Assembly: GCF_014698475.1 (NCBI RefSeq)
Contig: NZ_JACJTB010000047.1
Span: 1-51,405, forward strand
Source of the DNA: Nostoc spongiaeforme FACHB-130
Lineage (GTDB): Bacteria > Cyanobacteriota > Cyanobacteriia > Cyanobacteriales > Nostocaceae
DNA length: 51,405 nucleotides
Direction of reading: 5' to 3'
Below are positions 33,832 to 42,175 of the stretch, piece after piece. Positions within the stretch are counted from its first letter, which is position 1. Each line of letters begins with the position of its first letter. A program made the position numbers and the translations under genes. The notes under the pieces were generated by a model. It had not been told where the DNA came from and searched no databases. It saw only the letters and a list, made by a program, of their open reading frames with translations.

Positions 33832-34197
33832 TTAGGTTGCTACCATTTGCAACTCCAACCACAGGCGTGGATCGGTATCTTTAAGCGTCGATTTGGGGTC
33901 TCGAATCAAGCGTTTGGCATTCATACAAACTACTTGGACTAATCCCATATTGTCGGCTATGTCTCTGAGAATTTTTTGCTGTTCTCTAATGTGGGGCAAC
34001 ATTTCTTCAGAGCAATAAATACCTATGTATTGCAAACGTCTAGGCGGTCTTCCCCAAAAACAGGTGATGACTTTCACATGACACCCGTCTAATAGTTCTC
34101 CAACCTTTGGATAATACTCGCTGATAATTCGTTTGAATTCTTGAGCGATGATATCTTCAGTAATCATTTTAGCTGATGTTTCTGTAGCTTTCATCAC
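33832..34197 (-). CDS. Unknown protein, first gene of luciferase-like operon
   Basis: 121 residues; starts MMKATETSAKMITEDIIAQEF (alternative starts at Met2 and Met11). Soluble, basic, alpha/beta. Distinctive region GCHVKVITCFWGRPPRRLQYIGIYCSEEMLPHIREQ with three cysteines (CH, CFWG, YCSE) and a VCMNAKRLI later. I cannot assign a family. Being first in a tight operon with a flavin monooxygenase, it could be a substrate-binding or accessory protein, but this is only inferred from position. Confidence 0.6.
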   Translation of the reverse strand: MMKATETSAKMITEDIIAQEFKRIISEYYPKVGELLDGCHVKVITCFWGRPPRRLQYIGIYCSEEMLPHIREQQKILRDIADNMGLVQVVCMNAKRLIRDPKSTLKDTDPRLWLELQMVAT

Positions 34198-34339
34198 GCT
34201 ATTTAATATAACACATATTTGTCAACCAAGCATGACATAAAGTGTAGTTTATATTGCATTTAGTGTTAAAAAATATATAGAAAATATGGTAAATATATTT
34301 TATTTTTGGAAGTGAAAAATAGTTAATTCGTTTAAATTT

Positions 34340-34374
34340 AATATCCCCGATTTCTTTAAGAAGTCGGGGATATT
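34340..34374. repeat. Dispersed CCCCGA-TTCTT palindrome, copy 1
   Basis: AATATCCCCGA (34340-34350) and TCGGGGATATT (34364-34374) pair perfectly, with an inner TTCTT/AAGAA extension. Same family as 35521-35555, 44217-44249 and a decayed copy at 46810-46842. Confidence 0.85.
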
Positions 34375-34416
34375 AAAATCAGAACTTTTGATAGATATTT
34401 GAAGTAATCAAGTTAA

Positions 34417-34728
34417 TTATCGAGATTTTCTCTCTGCTACTAATACTTCAGCAATTATTTCTGGTAAATCACCAAAGTCAGAAAATCCTTCTTTAGCATT
34501 GATGGGAGAAACAAAAGTATAGCTAGGGTCACATTCTCCTGTATCATAAACTTGAATAAACCATCTATCAGGAAAACCTTCTACACCCAACTCGACAATA
34601 TACCAATACTCGCCAGCTAAACGCGATTTGATAATAGTAAACCACTCTCGATATTCGTCACGAATATTCCAGTCTGCTAAGAGAAACTCTAACGCTATAT
34701 GTCCAGCATCAGTAGCCGTCAGTAGCAT
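34417..34728 (-). CDS. Unknown small protein, distal gene of a three-gene group
   Basis: 103 residues, acidic, soluble. Features a YWYIVELGVEGFPDRWFIQVYDTGE block that looks like a beta sheet of alternating hydrophobics, and a helical C terminus LPEIIAEVLVAERKSR. No family recognised; the size and composition recall small immunity-like or stress proteins, but there is no firm evidence. Lies 21 bases after the 88-residue gene, same strand, so likely co-transcribed. Confidence 0.6.
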   Translation of the reverse strand: MLLTATDAGHIALEFLLADWNIRDEYREWFTIIKSRLAGEYWYIVELGVEGFPDRWFIQVYDTGECDPSYTFVSPINAKEGFSDFGDLPEIIAEVLVAERKSR

Positions 34729-34749
34729 GATTACTCCTTGTTAGGCACT

Positions 34750-35016
34750 TCATTCAGATTTTGCAGCTTCGGAATTATTGAAATCAGGATATAACCCTAA
34801 TTGCTTGGCAAGCTCACGAGCTACATGAAATAAAAATTTAGCGCCATCTTGATTACCATCGTGAGCAAACATTGTGGCTACTTTTGCCATTGCTTCGATG
34901 AGGTTAGCATCAACTAATTCTGAATTTGCTTCTAAAACTGCTGGCTCTTGGCCATTAGGACATTGTAGTAATTGATCGATTAAATCAAAATATTGAGCTT
35001 GCCGTTCTTCAGTCAT
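34750..35016 (-). CDS. Stand-alone copy of the N-terminal domain found in CHAT/TPR proteins
   Basis: 88 residues: MTEERQAQYFDLIDQLLQC, then PNGQEPAVLEANSELVDANL, then IEAMAKVATMFAHDGNQDGAKFLFHVARELAKQLGL. This helical pattern (xYxxLIxxLLxCPxGxExxxLxxNxxLVDxxL) is the N-terminal domain I know from cyanobacterial CHAT-protease and tetratricopeptide proteins, here standing alone. Expected to be an adaptor-type helical bundle. Located 30 bases after the membrane protein gene and 21 before the unknown gene. Function unknown. Confidence 0.7.
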   Translation of the reverse strand: MTEERQAQYFDLIDQLLQCPNGQEPAVLEANSELVDANLIEAMAKVATMFAHDGNQDGAKFLFHVARELAKQLGLYPDFNNSEAAKSE

Positions 35017-35046
35017 AATATTTTGTAATTGTGTGAGGTGAATTGA

Positions 35047-35451
35047 TTATTGTTCAATACTTTGTCGCCAAAGTCTTTCTAACATTTCTACTTGTTCTTG
35101 AAATACGGCGGCGCGATGCGCTAGATACCTGTCGTATACAAGAATTCCTAACCCAATACATACAGGGGTTAGCAAGATAAACCATTGGAGAATAATGGCA
35201 AGTTTATAGATAGAATCTGTTGTTAGCGGTTGGTTCACGATGTAGCGATCGCAATTATTAATACCAGCCGTTACCGGGGGATACAAGGCTTGATTGACTT
35301 CGTTAATCTTATTAACTTCACAAGTTAAATTCTGTGCCTTAACTAACTCTCCATGCTTTTCCCAAACAACTCTCAGGACTACCATTGCTGGAGAAATTAC
35401 GATTAATGTTACTAGGCAAACAGTAAGAACATTGAGAATTTTGACTTTCAT
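35047..35451 (-). CDS. Two-transmembrane hypothetical protein
   Basis: 134 residues. Helix 1 about 7-27 (NVLTVCLVTLIVISPAMVVLR), an external loop of about 55 residues with two Cys (LTCEVNK and NNCDRY) that could form a disulfide, helix 2 about 84-107 (AIILQWFILLTPVCIGLGILVY), and a cytosolic coiled-coil tail (AAVFQEQVEMLERLWRQSIEQ). No family recognised. First in a possible three-gene transcript with the CHAT-associated domain protein. Confidence 0.65.
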   Translation of the reverse strand: MKVKILNVLTVCLVTLIVISPAMVVLRVVWEKHGELVKAQNLTCEVNKINEVNQALYPPVTAGINNCDRYIVNQPLTTDSIYKLAIILQWFILLTPVCIGLGILVYDRYLAHRAAVFQEQVEMLERLWRQSIEQ

Positions 35452-36478
35452 CCTTGGGGTAGAGGCTAGGGGTTAGGAGTTAGAGGTTAGATAAGAGAGT
35501 TTTATATAGTTAGTGGTTTTTAGATCCCCGACTTCTTTGAGAAGTCGGGGATCTATTTTGTAGATTTAATAACTAATGAATAATTACCTAATTTTTTTAA
35601 TTTCTATTTTTATACTTATCGAATTAACGCCGTCTTATCTGAAAATGTCTGGTTAAGAAGTCCCCCCTAGTTCACTAGCAAGCTAGGGAATTTCGGGGGG
35701 TAGAGGGGAATCTCTGCGTAAATCCTATATGTTTTATATCAGTTGCCTTAGAGGGTGGCTGTTTAGTTGGTGTGGATTAAGTTTATTAAATTGATTAAAT
35801 TTGTACTCAAAACCTCAAACCTTTGCTGCGTAAGATTTATAAAAATTGTTAGGGGTATAGGGTCTAGTATTTTCGGGCAGAGGGGCTAGTGTTGATTAGT
35901 AGGGGTGCTGGAATTTCTGCACTCAGCTTTAAAGCTGGACTGGCTATAGATAAAAACGATTTTTTTAGATAAGTTTTGATGAATATTTTTTGTACTCAAG
36001 ATGAAGATTTTAGGCTTTAAATAGCAGTTTTTGGGCGTAATTTCAATTAATTAATGATTAAATATCAAGGTTTAATGAATTAAATCTATCGCTGTATATA
36101 ACTGACATTTTAGAGCCTTATATCTGGAAAATTGGATATTTGAGCAAACTGTTCAATACGTTGTTGATTTGATTGGTAATGTATTGAAAAATATGAAATG
36201 AGTTTTTATATGTTTTCTAGACGCAAATCAACTAATTAAGTTCCTCTAAACAAACTGATGTTTAGTGTTGAGCAATACTTAAATGCTGCTATTTTCAGTC
36301 AATGGTCATCAAAAATACGAATTTAGATGTAAATTAACCAAAATTATTTATGTGTGTTACATATTTATGCTTTATTGAAAGTAAATAGTTTTGGCGATCG
36401 CTTAACCCAGCAGTTACCCAAAAATGATAGTTATAAGTAATTAGGCCGCTTTAAAATTAAAGGTTTAGGAGTTAATTT
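35452..36478. other. Long AT-rich intergenic region upstream of cysK
   Basis: About 1 kb without a supported gene. Contains a heptamer-like tract (35456-35495), a 16-bp perfect hairpin at 35521-35555, a CCCTAG...CTAGGG inverted repeat near 35664-35690, and the palindrome CAGCTTTAAAGCTG at 35924-35937. The section 35940-36400 is very AT-rich. The cysK gene has an AGGAG RBS 7 bases before its start. Confidence 0.5.
35521..35555. repeat. Dispersed CCCCGACTTCT palindrome, copy 2 (perfect)
   Basis: TAGATCCCCGACTTCT and AGAAGTCGGGGATCTA form a perfect 16-bp stem around TTG. Best-preserved copy in the window. Confidence 0.9.
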
Positions 36479-37423
36479 ATGCGAATTGCTAAAGATGTTA
36501 CAGAACTAATCGGTAAAACTCCCTTAGTTCAACTAAATAAAATTCCCCAAGCCGAAGGTGCAGTGGCGCAGATAGTTGCCAAACTCGAAGGAATGAACCC
36601 AGCCGCTTCTGTGAAAGACCGGATCGGCGTGAGTATGATTAATAGCGCCGAAGCCGAAGGGTTAATCACACCAGGAAAAACCATTTTAGTCGAACCAACC
36701 TCTGGGAATACTGGAATCGCCTTGGCAATGGTTGCCGCCGCCCGTGGTTACAGCTTAGTTTTAACTATGCCAGAAACTATGAGCCAAGAACGGCGCTCAA
36801 TGCTGCGTGCTTATGGTGCAAAACTAGAGTTGACACCAGGCCCAGAAGGAATGCGGGGCGCAATTCGTAAAGCCGAGGAAATTGTAGCGAATACACCCAA
36901 CGCATATATGCTGCAACAGTTCCGCAACCCAGCTAACCCCAAAATTCACCGGGAAACCACCGCCGAAGAAATTTGGGAAGATACAGACGGGGAAGTTGAT
37001 ATTGTGATTGCTGGGGTTGGGACTGGTGGAACAATTACCGGAATTGCTGAAGTATTGAAGCAACGTAAACCCAGTTTACAAGCGATCGCAGTTGAACCAA
37101 GCAATAGCCCTGTCCTCTCTGGCGGCGAAGCAGGCCCCCATAAAATTCAAGGTATCGGTGCAGGATTTGTCCCCGACGTACTGCGCTTGGAACTGGTTGA
37201 TGAAGTCATCAGAGTTAGCGATGACCAAGCGATGATGTACGGACGCAGGTTAGCCAAAGAAGAAGGGTTATTATCAGGGATTTCTTCGGGTGCGGCTTTG
37301 TGTGCTGCATTGCAAGTAGCAAAACGACCAGAAAATGCTGGTCGTTTGATTGTGATGATTCAGCCTTCCTTCGGTGAACGTTACCTCAGCACAGCAATGT
37401 TTCAAGATTTGAGCCTTAGTTAA
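36479..37423 (+). CDS. cysK: Cysteine synthase A (O-acetylserine sulfhydrylase)
   Basis: PLP enzyme making L-cysteine from O-acetylserine and sulfide. 314 residues. The PLP lysine is in [14 protein letters not shown] (Lys about 42; many homologues have PLGSVKDR), the substrate loop is [12 protein letters not shown], the phosphate-binding loop is [16 protein letters not shown], and the C-terminal Ser contact lies in [16 protein letters not shown] terminus [21 protein letters not shown] is typical. Sits beside the nitrogen-fixation support locus, convergent with the ArsC-like gene. It could supply cysteine for Fe-S or for the adjacent cupin's possible substrate, which is inference. Confidence 0.96.
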   Translation: MRIAKDVTELIGKTPLVQLNKIPQAEGAVAQIVAKLEGMNPAASVKDRIGVSMINSAEAEGLITPGKTILVEPTSGNTGIALAMVAAARGYSLVLTMPETMSQERRSMLRAYGAKLELTPGPEGMRGAIRKAEEIVANTPNAYMLQQFRNPANPKIHRETTAEEIWEDTDGEVDIVIAGVGTGGTITGIAEVLKQRKPSLQAIAVEPSNSPVLSGGEAGPHKIQGIGAGFVPDVLRLELVDEVIRVSDDQAMMYGRRLAKEEGLLSGISSGAALCAALQVAKRPENAGRLIVMIQPSFGERYLSTAMFQDLSLS

Positions 37424-37551
37424 GAAGGCAAAAGTTAAAAGGAAAAAGTAAAAAGTGAAGAGTAAATAGTCAAAATAGAAAATAAACTCTTTTGCCTTTT
37501 GCTCTTTTACTTTTTACTTCTTTTTGCCCTTTGCCTTTTTACTTTTTACTT
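37424..37551. repeat. AAAAGTA-type repeat between convergent genes
   Basis: AAGGCAAAAGTTAAAAGG-like units on the left and CTTTTGCCTTTTGCTC-like units on the right make a long imperfect inverted repeat with seven-base periodicity. It may end both cysK and the ArsC-like transcript. Confidence 0.6.
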
Positions 37552-37554
37552 AAT

Positions 37555-38028
37555 TTAATGTTTACAATTACCATGACCGTGGCCGTGTTCATGGTGGTGA
37601 TTACCACCGTGGGCGCAGCCTTGCAAATCCTTACTCATCAGGTCTTCACTCATAGCTTGGAAGGATTCATCAACAGGTTTTAAGCCAATCCAAGCATCAA
37701 GTTTTTCGACTTCAAAACCAACTTCGCGGCGATCGCCTACTTGAATTAAAGGGCGGCGAATTAATAGCGGGTCACGCAACATCTGTACCAATGCGGTTTC
37801 CGCGTCGATATTTTCGGGAACAATCTCGCCTGATTTTACCTTGGGTGCAGCCCGATTAAACCATTCAGATACAGGGCGATTACCAAAAAATGACCGTAAA
37901 CGCTCAATCGTCCAAGGTTCAGTTAATAAGTTGTATGAAATTACTTCATGACCAGCCGCCGTTAACAACACTTTTTGTCTAGTACCATTTTTACAGCCTG
38001 GTTTTTCATAAAAAATTACTCTTGCCAT
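37555..38028 (-). CDS. Nitrogenase-associated ArsC/Spx-like protein
   Basis: 157 residues from ATG 38028 (MARVIFYEKPGCKNGTRQK), chosen over the upstream TTG because a GGGAGC RBS lies 9 bases before. Thioredoxin-fold ArsC/Spx family: GCKNGTRQKVLLTAAGHEVISYNLL, then RDPLLIRRPLIQVGD. The redox Cys is in PGCKN; a second Cys is in the tail. The C terminus is histidine-rich (HHHEHGHGHGNCKH), suggesting metal binding. I know this as the nitrogenase-associated family that travels with nif genes; exact reaction unknown. First in the sense of the locus, downstream end of the cupin/TPR/cox2 group. Confidence 0.85.
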   Translation of the reverse strand: MARVIFYEKPGCKNGTRQKVLLTAAGHEVISYNLLTEPWTIERLRSFFGNRPVSEWFNRAAPKVKSGEIVPENIDAETALVQMLRDPLLIRRPLIQVGDRREVGFEVEKLDAWIGLKPVDESFQAMSEDLMSKDLQGCAHGGNHHHEHGHGHGNCKH

Positions 38029-38171
38029 TGTGCTTGCTCCCAATCCACTTTATGGTTTAGGACTTACGCAGATTCCCCTCTAATCTGGGAAGAGGGGCAG
38101 GGGGCAGAGGAGAAAATACTCCCCCTTGCTCCCTGCTCCTTGTCTCCCCTGCCTCCTGGCTCCTGCCTTCT

Positions 38172-38783
38172 TTAAAACTTTCGTGCTGTATGGGTAACTA
38201 AATCAAACTCAAATCTTTGTTTTGGATCAGTTTCCCCATAAATATTGAAAGTCACAGTTGGTTCATCACCGACTGCTTGCACGCTGTGAATTGCATCAGG
38301 AGTGAAACTCACAATATCTCCAGGAGATAAAATTATTTCTCCTGTTTGTTCAATTTTAGCTGAAGTTGTTGAGTTATCTGTACGTTGCCAAACAGTGTTT
38401 TTTTCTTGACCTTTTAACACCGCGACAACTCCCCAAGTGCCATGATTGTGTATTGTTGAAGTTGTCCCTGGTGCAAAAGTTACTGTTTGGACAGTTAACG
38501 GAAAACCCAATTCATCGTATAAGAGAAGTACAGAAGTTCCTGTTTTGGGACAAGGCTCTAAATGTTGACTTCTCACCCAGTAGGAATTGGCAATTAAGCG
38601 CCTCACCAACATCCTAATTTCTGGTAGACGGTTAGATTCATCCTCAACACCATTGAGAACATCTTCCACCTCAGTTAAAAAACGATAGAGGCGATAATTT
38701 TCTCGCAATAAATCCCATGCTCTTACAGATTTACAAATTTGATACTGACCGTCTCCAGTAAGTAGCCAATCCCTACCTTGCAT
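38172..38783 (-). CDS. Cysteine-dioxygenase-like cupin
   Basis: 203 residues. A cupin metal site is present: TIHNHGTWGVVAVLKG (His-x-His, with the CDO-type Gly-x-W-Gly) and later FTPDAIHSVQAV giving the third His. The block PLTVQTVTFAPGTTSTIHNHGTWG is characteristic of the COG5553-type, cysteine-dioxygenase-like double-stranded beta helix. Expected to be a mononuclear iron oxygenase, perhaps on a thiol, but substrate is unproven. Lies between the ArsC-like gene and the TPR-like gene on the same strand, an order also known near cox2/patB in Anabaena. Confidence 0.85.
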   Translation of the reverse strand: MQGRDWLLTGDGQYQICKSVRAWDLLRENYRLYRFLTEVEDVLNGVEDESNRLPEIRMLVRRLIANSYWVRSQHLEPCPKTGTSVLLLYDELGFPLTVQTVTFAPGTTSTIHNHGTWGVVAVLKGQEKNTVWQRTDNSTTSAKIEQTGEIILSPGDIVSFTPDAIHSVQAVGDEPTVTFNIYGETDPKQRFEFDLVTHTARKF

Positions 38784-38788
38784 AACTT

Positions 38789-38956
38789 TTAGAATCTAAA
38801 TTGAGAAGTGGAAGGCATAACAATTACTGGTGCTGCATACCAAGGAGAGTTAGTTTCAGGAAGACTTATAGGGGATAAAGGAACAGTATTGGGCAGGGGA
38901 TTTTCGGGTAGGGTAAAGGTGGAAAGAGGTCGAGCAAAATAGAAATTGTTCATCAT
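38789..38956 (-). CDS. Short ORF (55 codons) just upstream of the cupin gene
   Basis: ATG 38956 to stop 38789: MMNNFYFARPLSTFTLPENP, continuing LPNTVPLSPISLPETNSPWY and AAPVIVMPSTSQFRF. It ends only 5 bases before the cupin start on the same strand. Proline/serine/threonine-rich, no cysteine, one PWY aromatic cluster; probably unstructured. No strong RBS. The tight spacing suggests a leader or small partner protein, but no family is known. Confidence 0.45.
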   Translation of the reverse strand: MMNNFYFARPLSTFTLPENPLPNTVPLSPISLPETNSPWYAAPVIVMPSTSQFRF

Positions 38957-39068
38957 GGTTTGTAAATTTTGATCGTTGAGTGTTGGTTAGTATGGTTCAT
39001 TTGTCATTTATCATTTGTTTTGATCGTTACTAATAACCAATGACCAAGGACTAATGACAAGTGACTAT

Positions 39069-39554
39069 TCAATCTTCTTCCTCGGCTGGACGTGTCAAAA
39101 TATCCAGAAGGATACCAGCACCATAATCATGTTTGGTGTCAATTTCTTGCACCCTGATGCTGATTTCTTTGGCTTGTTCGATGTTTCCTAACTTAGCTAA
39201 AACCAAACCAGTCGCAGCATAAGCATTTAAGTACAATCTGATTTGGTTTTCTTCCCTCCGATTTATGAGTATGGGTTTTAGCTGTTCCCAATTTTCAGGA
39301 AAATTTTCTGCTTTTTTAATTTTATCTAATAATTTGGTTGTTGTTTGCAAGGCGAGAGAATAATTATTTTTGTAGTAAAAATATCTATAAGCTGAAACTA
39401 AAATGTCTGTATTTTCTCCGGCTTCGGTGATGGCTTGTTGCATATATTTCTCGGATTCAGAATTATTATGCCAAGCATCAGCCGCTAAGATTAGTAATTT
39501 TTTGACATTTTCTGGTACTTGAAACCAAGAAAATCTGTTGGTATCTATTTGCAT
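39069..39554 (-). CDS. TPR-like protein of the nitrogen-fixation support locus
   Basis: 161 residues, helical, acidic. Pattern MQIDTNRFSWFQVPENVKKLLILAADAWHNNSESEKYMQQAITEAG, then DILVSAYRYFYYKNNYSLALQ, then RLYLNAYAATGLVLAKLGNIEQAKEI and a terminal PAEEED. This reads as three or more TPR-type helix pairs. Similar proteins accompany nif-linked genes in cyanobacteria as I recall. It lies 66 bases after coxC on the same strand, so is likely read from the cox2 promoter. Probable protein-protein scaffold; partner unknown. Confidence 0.75.
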   Translation of the reverse strand: MQIDTNRFSWFQVPENVKKLLILAADAWHNNSESEKYMQQAITEAGENTDILVSAYRYFYYKNNYSLALQTTTKLLDKIKKAENFPENWEQLKPILINRREENQIRLYLNAYAATGLVLAKLGNIEQAKEISIRVQEIDTKHDYGAGILLDILTRPAEEED

Positions 39555-39620
39555 AATTGTAGATGGGGAGTGGGGAGTAGGGAGTAGTGAGTGGGTTAAT
39601 TTACTACTCCCTACGCACTT

Positions 39621-40217
39621 TTAAAACTGTGTGAGAATGTACAACAAAGAAAACAGAACAATCCAAATGATGTCTACGAAGTGCCAGTAAATTTCTGCCA
39701 TTTCGATGCCGGTGTGTTTGGTGGCGGAGTAATGACCAGGACGTTGCGATCGCTTCAATACTCCTAAAATCAATAACAGTCCCACAAATACGTGCAATCC
39801 GTGGAAGCCTGTCATGATATAAAAGCAGTTAGCAAAGATATTGGCTGTCATGCCATATCCCAAGGTTAGGTACTCATACACTTGACCTAACAAAAACATT
39901 GCGCCCATAACGGCGGTCACTTTGTACCACCATTGCATTCCGGCGACGTTATTCTTTTTAATCGCCATATCACCAAAGTGAATGACGAAACTGCTAGACA
40001 CCAGAATGATGGTGTTAATTGTCGGTACAAGTAATTCTACTTCTGTACCTTCTGGCGGCCAGACATCTGTAGTGCCGCGAAAGAACAAGTATGTGGCAAA
40101 GAATCCGCCAAACATTAAAGATTCGGAGATGAGGAAGGTTAATAATCCCGGAACTCGCAAATCTGGATGATGTTCGGCTTCATGTCCTTGATGTTCGCTG
40201 GGTGTGGCGACTGTCAT
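39621..40217 (-). CDS. coxC: Cytochrome c oxidase subunit III (cox2 type)
   Basis: 198 residues with five hydrophobic segments (about 25-45, 65-85, 100-120, 135-160, 175-195), the short cyanobacterial subunit III. Motifs: LLTFLISESLMFGGFFATYLFFRG, ITGFHGLHVFVGLLLILGVLKR and WHFVDIIWIVLFSLLYI. Part of the aa3-type terminal oxidase complex in the membrane. Third gene of coxBAC, 129 bases after coxA, with two palindromes in the spacer. Confidence 0.95.
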   Translation of the reverse strand: MTVATPSEHQGHEAEHHPDLRVPGLLTFLISESLMFGGFFATYLFFRGTTDVWPPEGTEVELLVPTINTIILVSSSFVIHFGDMAIKKNNVAGMQWWYKVTAVMGAMFLLGQVYEYLTLGYGMTANIFANCFYIMTGFHGLHVFVGLLLILGVLKRSQRPGHYSATKHTGIEMAEIYWHFVDIIWIVLFSLLYILTQF

Positions 40218-40265
40218 ATTTTTACCATCTGAATTTTCAGGGGGGAATTTTGACCTCTCCCCTAA

Positions 40266-40326
40266 CCCCTCTCCTCATAGGAGAGGGGAATCTATCTGAC
40301 TCCCCCTTCCCTAGTAGGGAAGGGGG
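40266..40326. repeat. Two hairpins in the coxA-coxC spacer
   Basis: CCCCTCTCCT-CAT-AGGAGAGGGG (40266-40288), and CCCCCTTCCCTA-G-TAGGGAAGGGGG (40302-40326). Both are perfect and lack T-runs, so they are probably mobile palindromes. They could still act as mRNA stability or processing elements within the operon. Confidence 0.8.
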
Positions 40327-40346
40327 TTGGGGGGTTAGGTTTATAA

Positions 40347-42026
40347 TTACGCACTCACTTCAGGTGTTGTGGTGGGTTGTGCTTCGGGGCTATGGCCGTA
40401 GTCGTAGGGGCCGTGAGTGGCTACGGGTAAGACTTCCCAGTTTTCAATCAATGGGGGTGAACTGGTTGTCCATTCTAAGGTTAAAGCCCGCCAAGGATTA
40501 TCACCTGCAACTTCGCCTCTACTCCAACTCCACAGTATGTTGATGGTAAAGGGAATGACTGATAAGCCTAAGATGAATGCGCCGATGGTACAAATTTCAT
40601 TCAAGCTAGTGAATTGGGGGTCATACATGGCGACTCGCCGGGGCATACCTTGTAAACCTAATTCGTGCATCGGTAAGAAGGTGAGGTTTGTCCCGATGAA
40701 GGTGAGGGCAAAATGAACCCGTCCCAAAAATTCGTTTAGCTTGTGTCCGGTCATTTTGGGGAACCAGTGATATATACCTGCGTAAATACCAAATACGGAA
40801 CCACCAAATAAGACGTAGTGGAAGTGTCCAACTACATAATAGGTATCGTGGACGTGAACATCAAAGGGGGCTGTTCCCATTGTTACGCCGCTTAAACCAC
40901 CCATGACGAACATCGACAATAAGCCGATCGCAAATAGCATGGCACTGGTAAAGCGGATTTTGCCACCCCACAGGGTCGCAACCCAAGCAAATATTTTTAC
41001 GCCAGTGGGAACAGCAACGATGAGGGTAGAAATAGTGAAGAACATCCGCATCCAACCGGGTGTACCACTGGTAAACATGTGGTGTACCCAAACGAATAAT
41101 CCGACGACGCAGATAGCGACGCTGGAATAAGCGATCGCTTTATATCCGAAAATTGGTTTACGGGCGTGAACGGGAATCACCTCGGACATGATGCCGAAAA
41201 TTGGCAGAATCATCAGATATACTGCCGGGTGAGAATAGAACCAGAAAAGGTGTTGATAGATAACAACGTTACCGCCTGCATCTGGTTTAAAGAAGGATGT
41301 GCCGAAGTTGATGTCAAATAATAGCAACACTAAACCCGCAGCTAACACAGGTGTAGAGAGAAGTGCTAGTACGGAGGTGGCTAAGATTGCCCAGCAGAAT
41401 AAGGGTAGTTGATCCCATTTCAGGCTGGGGACTTTCATCATTAAGATGGTGATGACAAAGTTTAGGGAACCCAAAATTGAGGAAGTACCTACTAAGACAA
41501 TTGCCAAAATCCATAGAGATTGGGCAACTGGCGCGGTAACTAAACTCAGTGGTGGGTAAGCTGTCCAACCTGATTGGGAACCACCAAACAGGAAACTCAG
41601 CAACAGCAATAATCCGGCTGGTGGGTTTAACCAAAAAGCGATCGCATTTAGTTTGGGAAATGCCATATCTCTAGCACCAACCATCAACGGTACTAGATAG
41701 TTGCCAAATCCCCCAATCGCACTGGGAACAATCCACAGGAAAATCATGATTGTCCCGTGGTTAGTCATGAAGGCGTTATACAGATTGGGATCGAGAATAT
41801 CCGCATCTGGGGTGGCGAGTTCGGCGCGAATGGCGATCGCCATCAATCCACCGATGAGGTAAAACAAAAACGCCGTGACTAGATACTGAATCCCGATCAC
41901 CTTATGGTCAATGTTGAAGGTGAAGTAGTCGTACCATTTCCATTTTTTGGGATGTGCGGTATGGGTAACGGCTACTTGTGGATTTTTATCGGGCGGTGTG
42001 TTCCGAGGTAAGTCTGTTTGTGTCAT
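40347..42026 (-). CDS. coxA: Cytochrome c oxidase subunit I (cox2 type)
   Basis: 559 residues from ATG 42026 (MTQTDLPRNTPPDKN), chosen because AAGGA sits 7 bases upstream; the ATG at 42044 would add six. Catalytic subunit with haem a, haem a3 and CuB. Visible motifs: TNHGTIMIFLWI (haem a His), FWFYSHPAVYLMILPIFGIMSEVI (CuB His and Tyr crosslink region), FVWVHHMFTSG (CuB His pair) and DVHVHDTYYVVGHFHYVLFGG (haem a3 and haem a His). About 12 membrane helices. The second oxidase of heterocystous cyanobacteria (cox2) is heterocyst-expressed and protects nitrogenase, consistent with the neighbours. Confidence 0.96.
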   Translation of the reverse strand: MTQTDLPRNTPPDKNPQVAVTHTAHPKKWKWYDYFTFNIDHKVIGIQYLVTAFLFYLIGGLMAIAIRAELATPDADILDPNLYNAFMTNHGTIMIFLWIVPSAIGGFGNYLVPLMVGARDMAFPKLNAIAFWLNPPAGLLLLLSFLFGGSQSGWTAYPPLSLVTAPVAQSLWILAIVLVGTSSILGSLNFVITILMMKVPSLKWDQLPLFCWAILATSVLALLSTPVLAAGLVLLLFDINFGTSFFKPDAGGNVVIYQHLFWFYSHPAVYLMILPIFGIMSEVIPVHARKPIFGYKAIAYSSVAICVVGLFVWVHHMFTSGTPGWMRMFFTISTLIVAVPTGVKIFAWVATLWGGKIRFTSAMLFAIGLLSMFVMGGLSGVTMGTAPFDVHVHDTYYVVGHFHYVLFGGSVFGIYAGIYHWFPKMTGHKLNEFLGRVHFALTFIGTNLTFLPMHELGLQGMPRRVAMYDPQFTSLNEICTIGAFILGLSVIPFTINILWSWSRGEVAGDNPWRALTLEWTTSSPPLIENWEVLPVATHGPYDYGHSPEAQPTTTPEVSA

Positions 42027-42029
42027 AAG

Positions 42030-42100
42030 TTTGTCCTTTGTCATTTGTCATTGGTCATTTGTCATGAGTCATTTGTCATTTGTCATTCGTTCTTTACCGT
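42030..42100. repeat. GTCATTT-type heptamer tract before coxA
   Basis: Runs of TTTGTCA/TTGGTCA units (seven-base period) in the coxB-coxA spacer; the reverse complement of the TGACAAA family at 3530-3568 and elsewhere. Confidence 0.65.
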
Positions 42101-42175
42101 TGACTCTTGAACAAAGAAGCCTAAAGTAATGAAGGATAAAAAATTTCATACTTCATACTTCACACTTCATACTTT

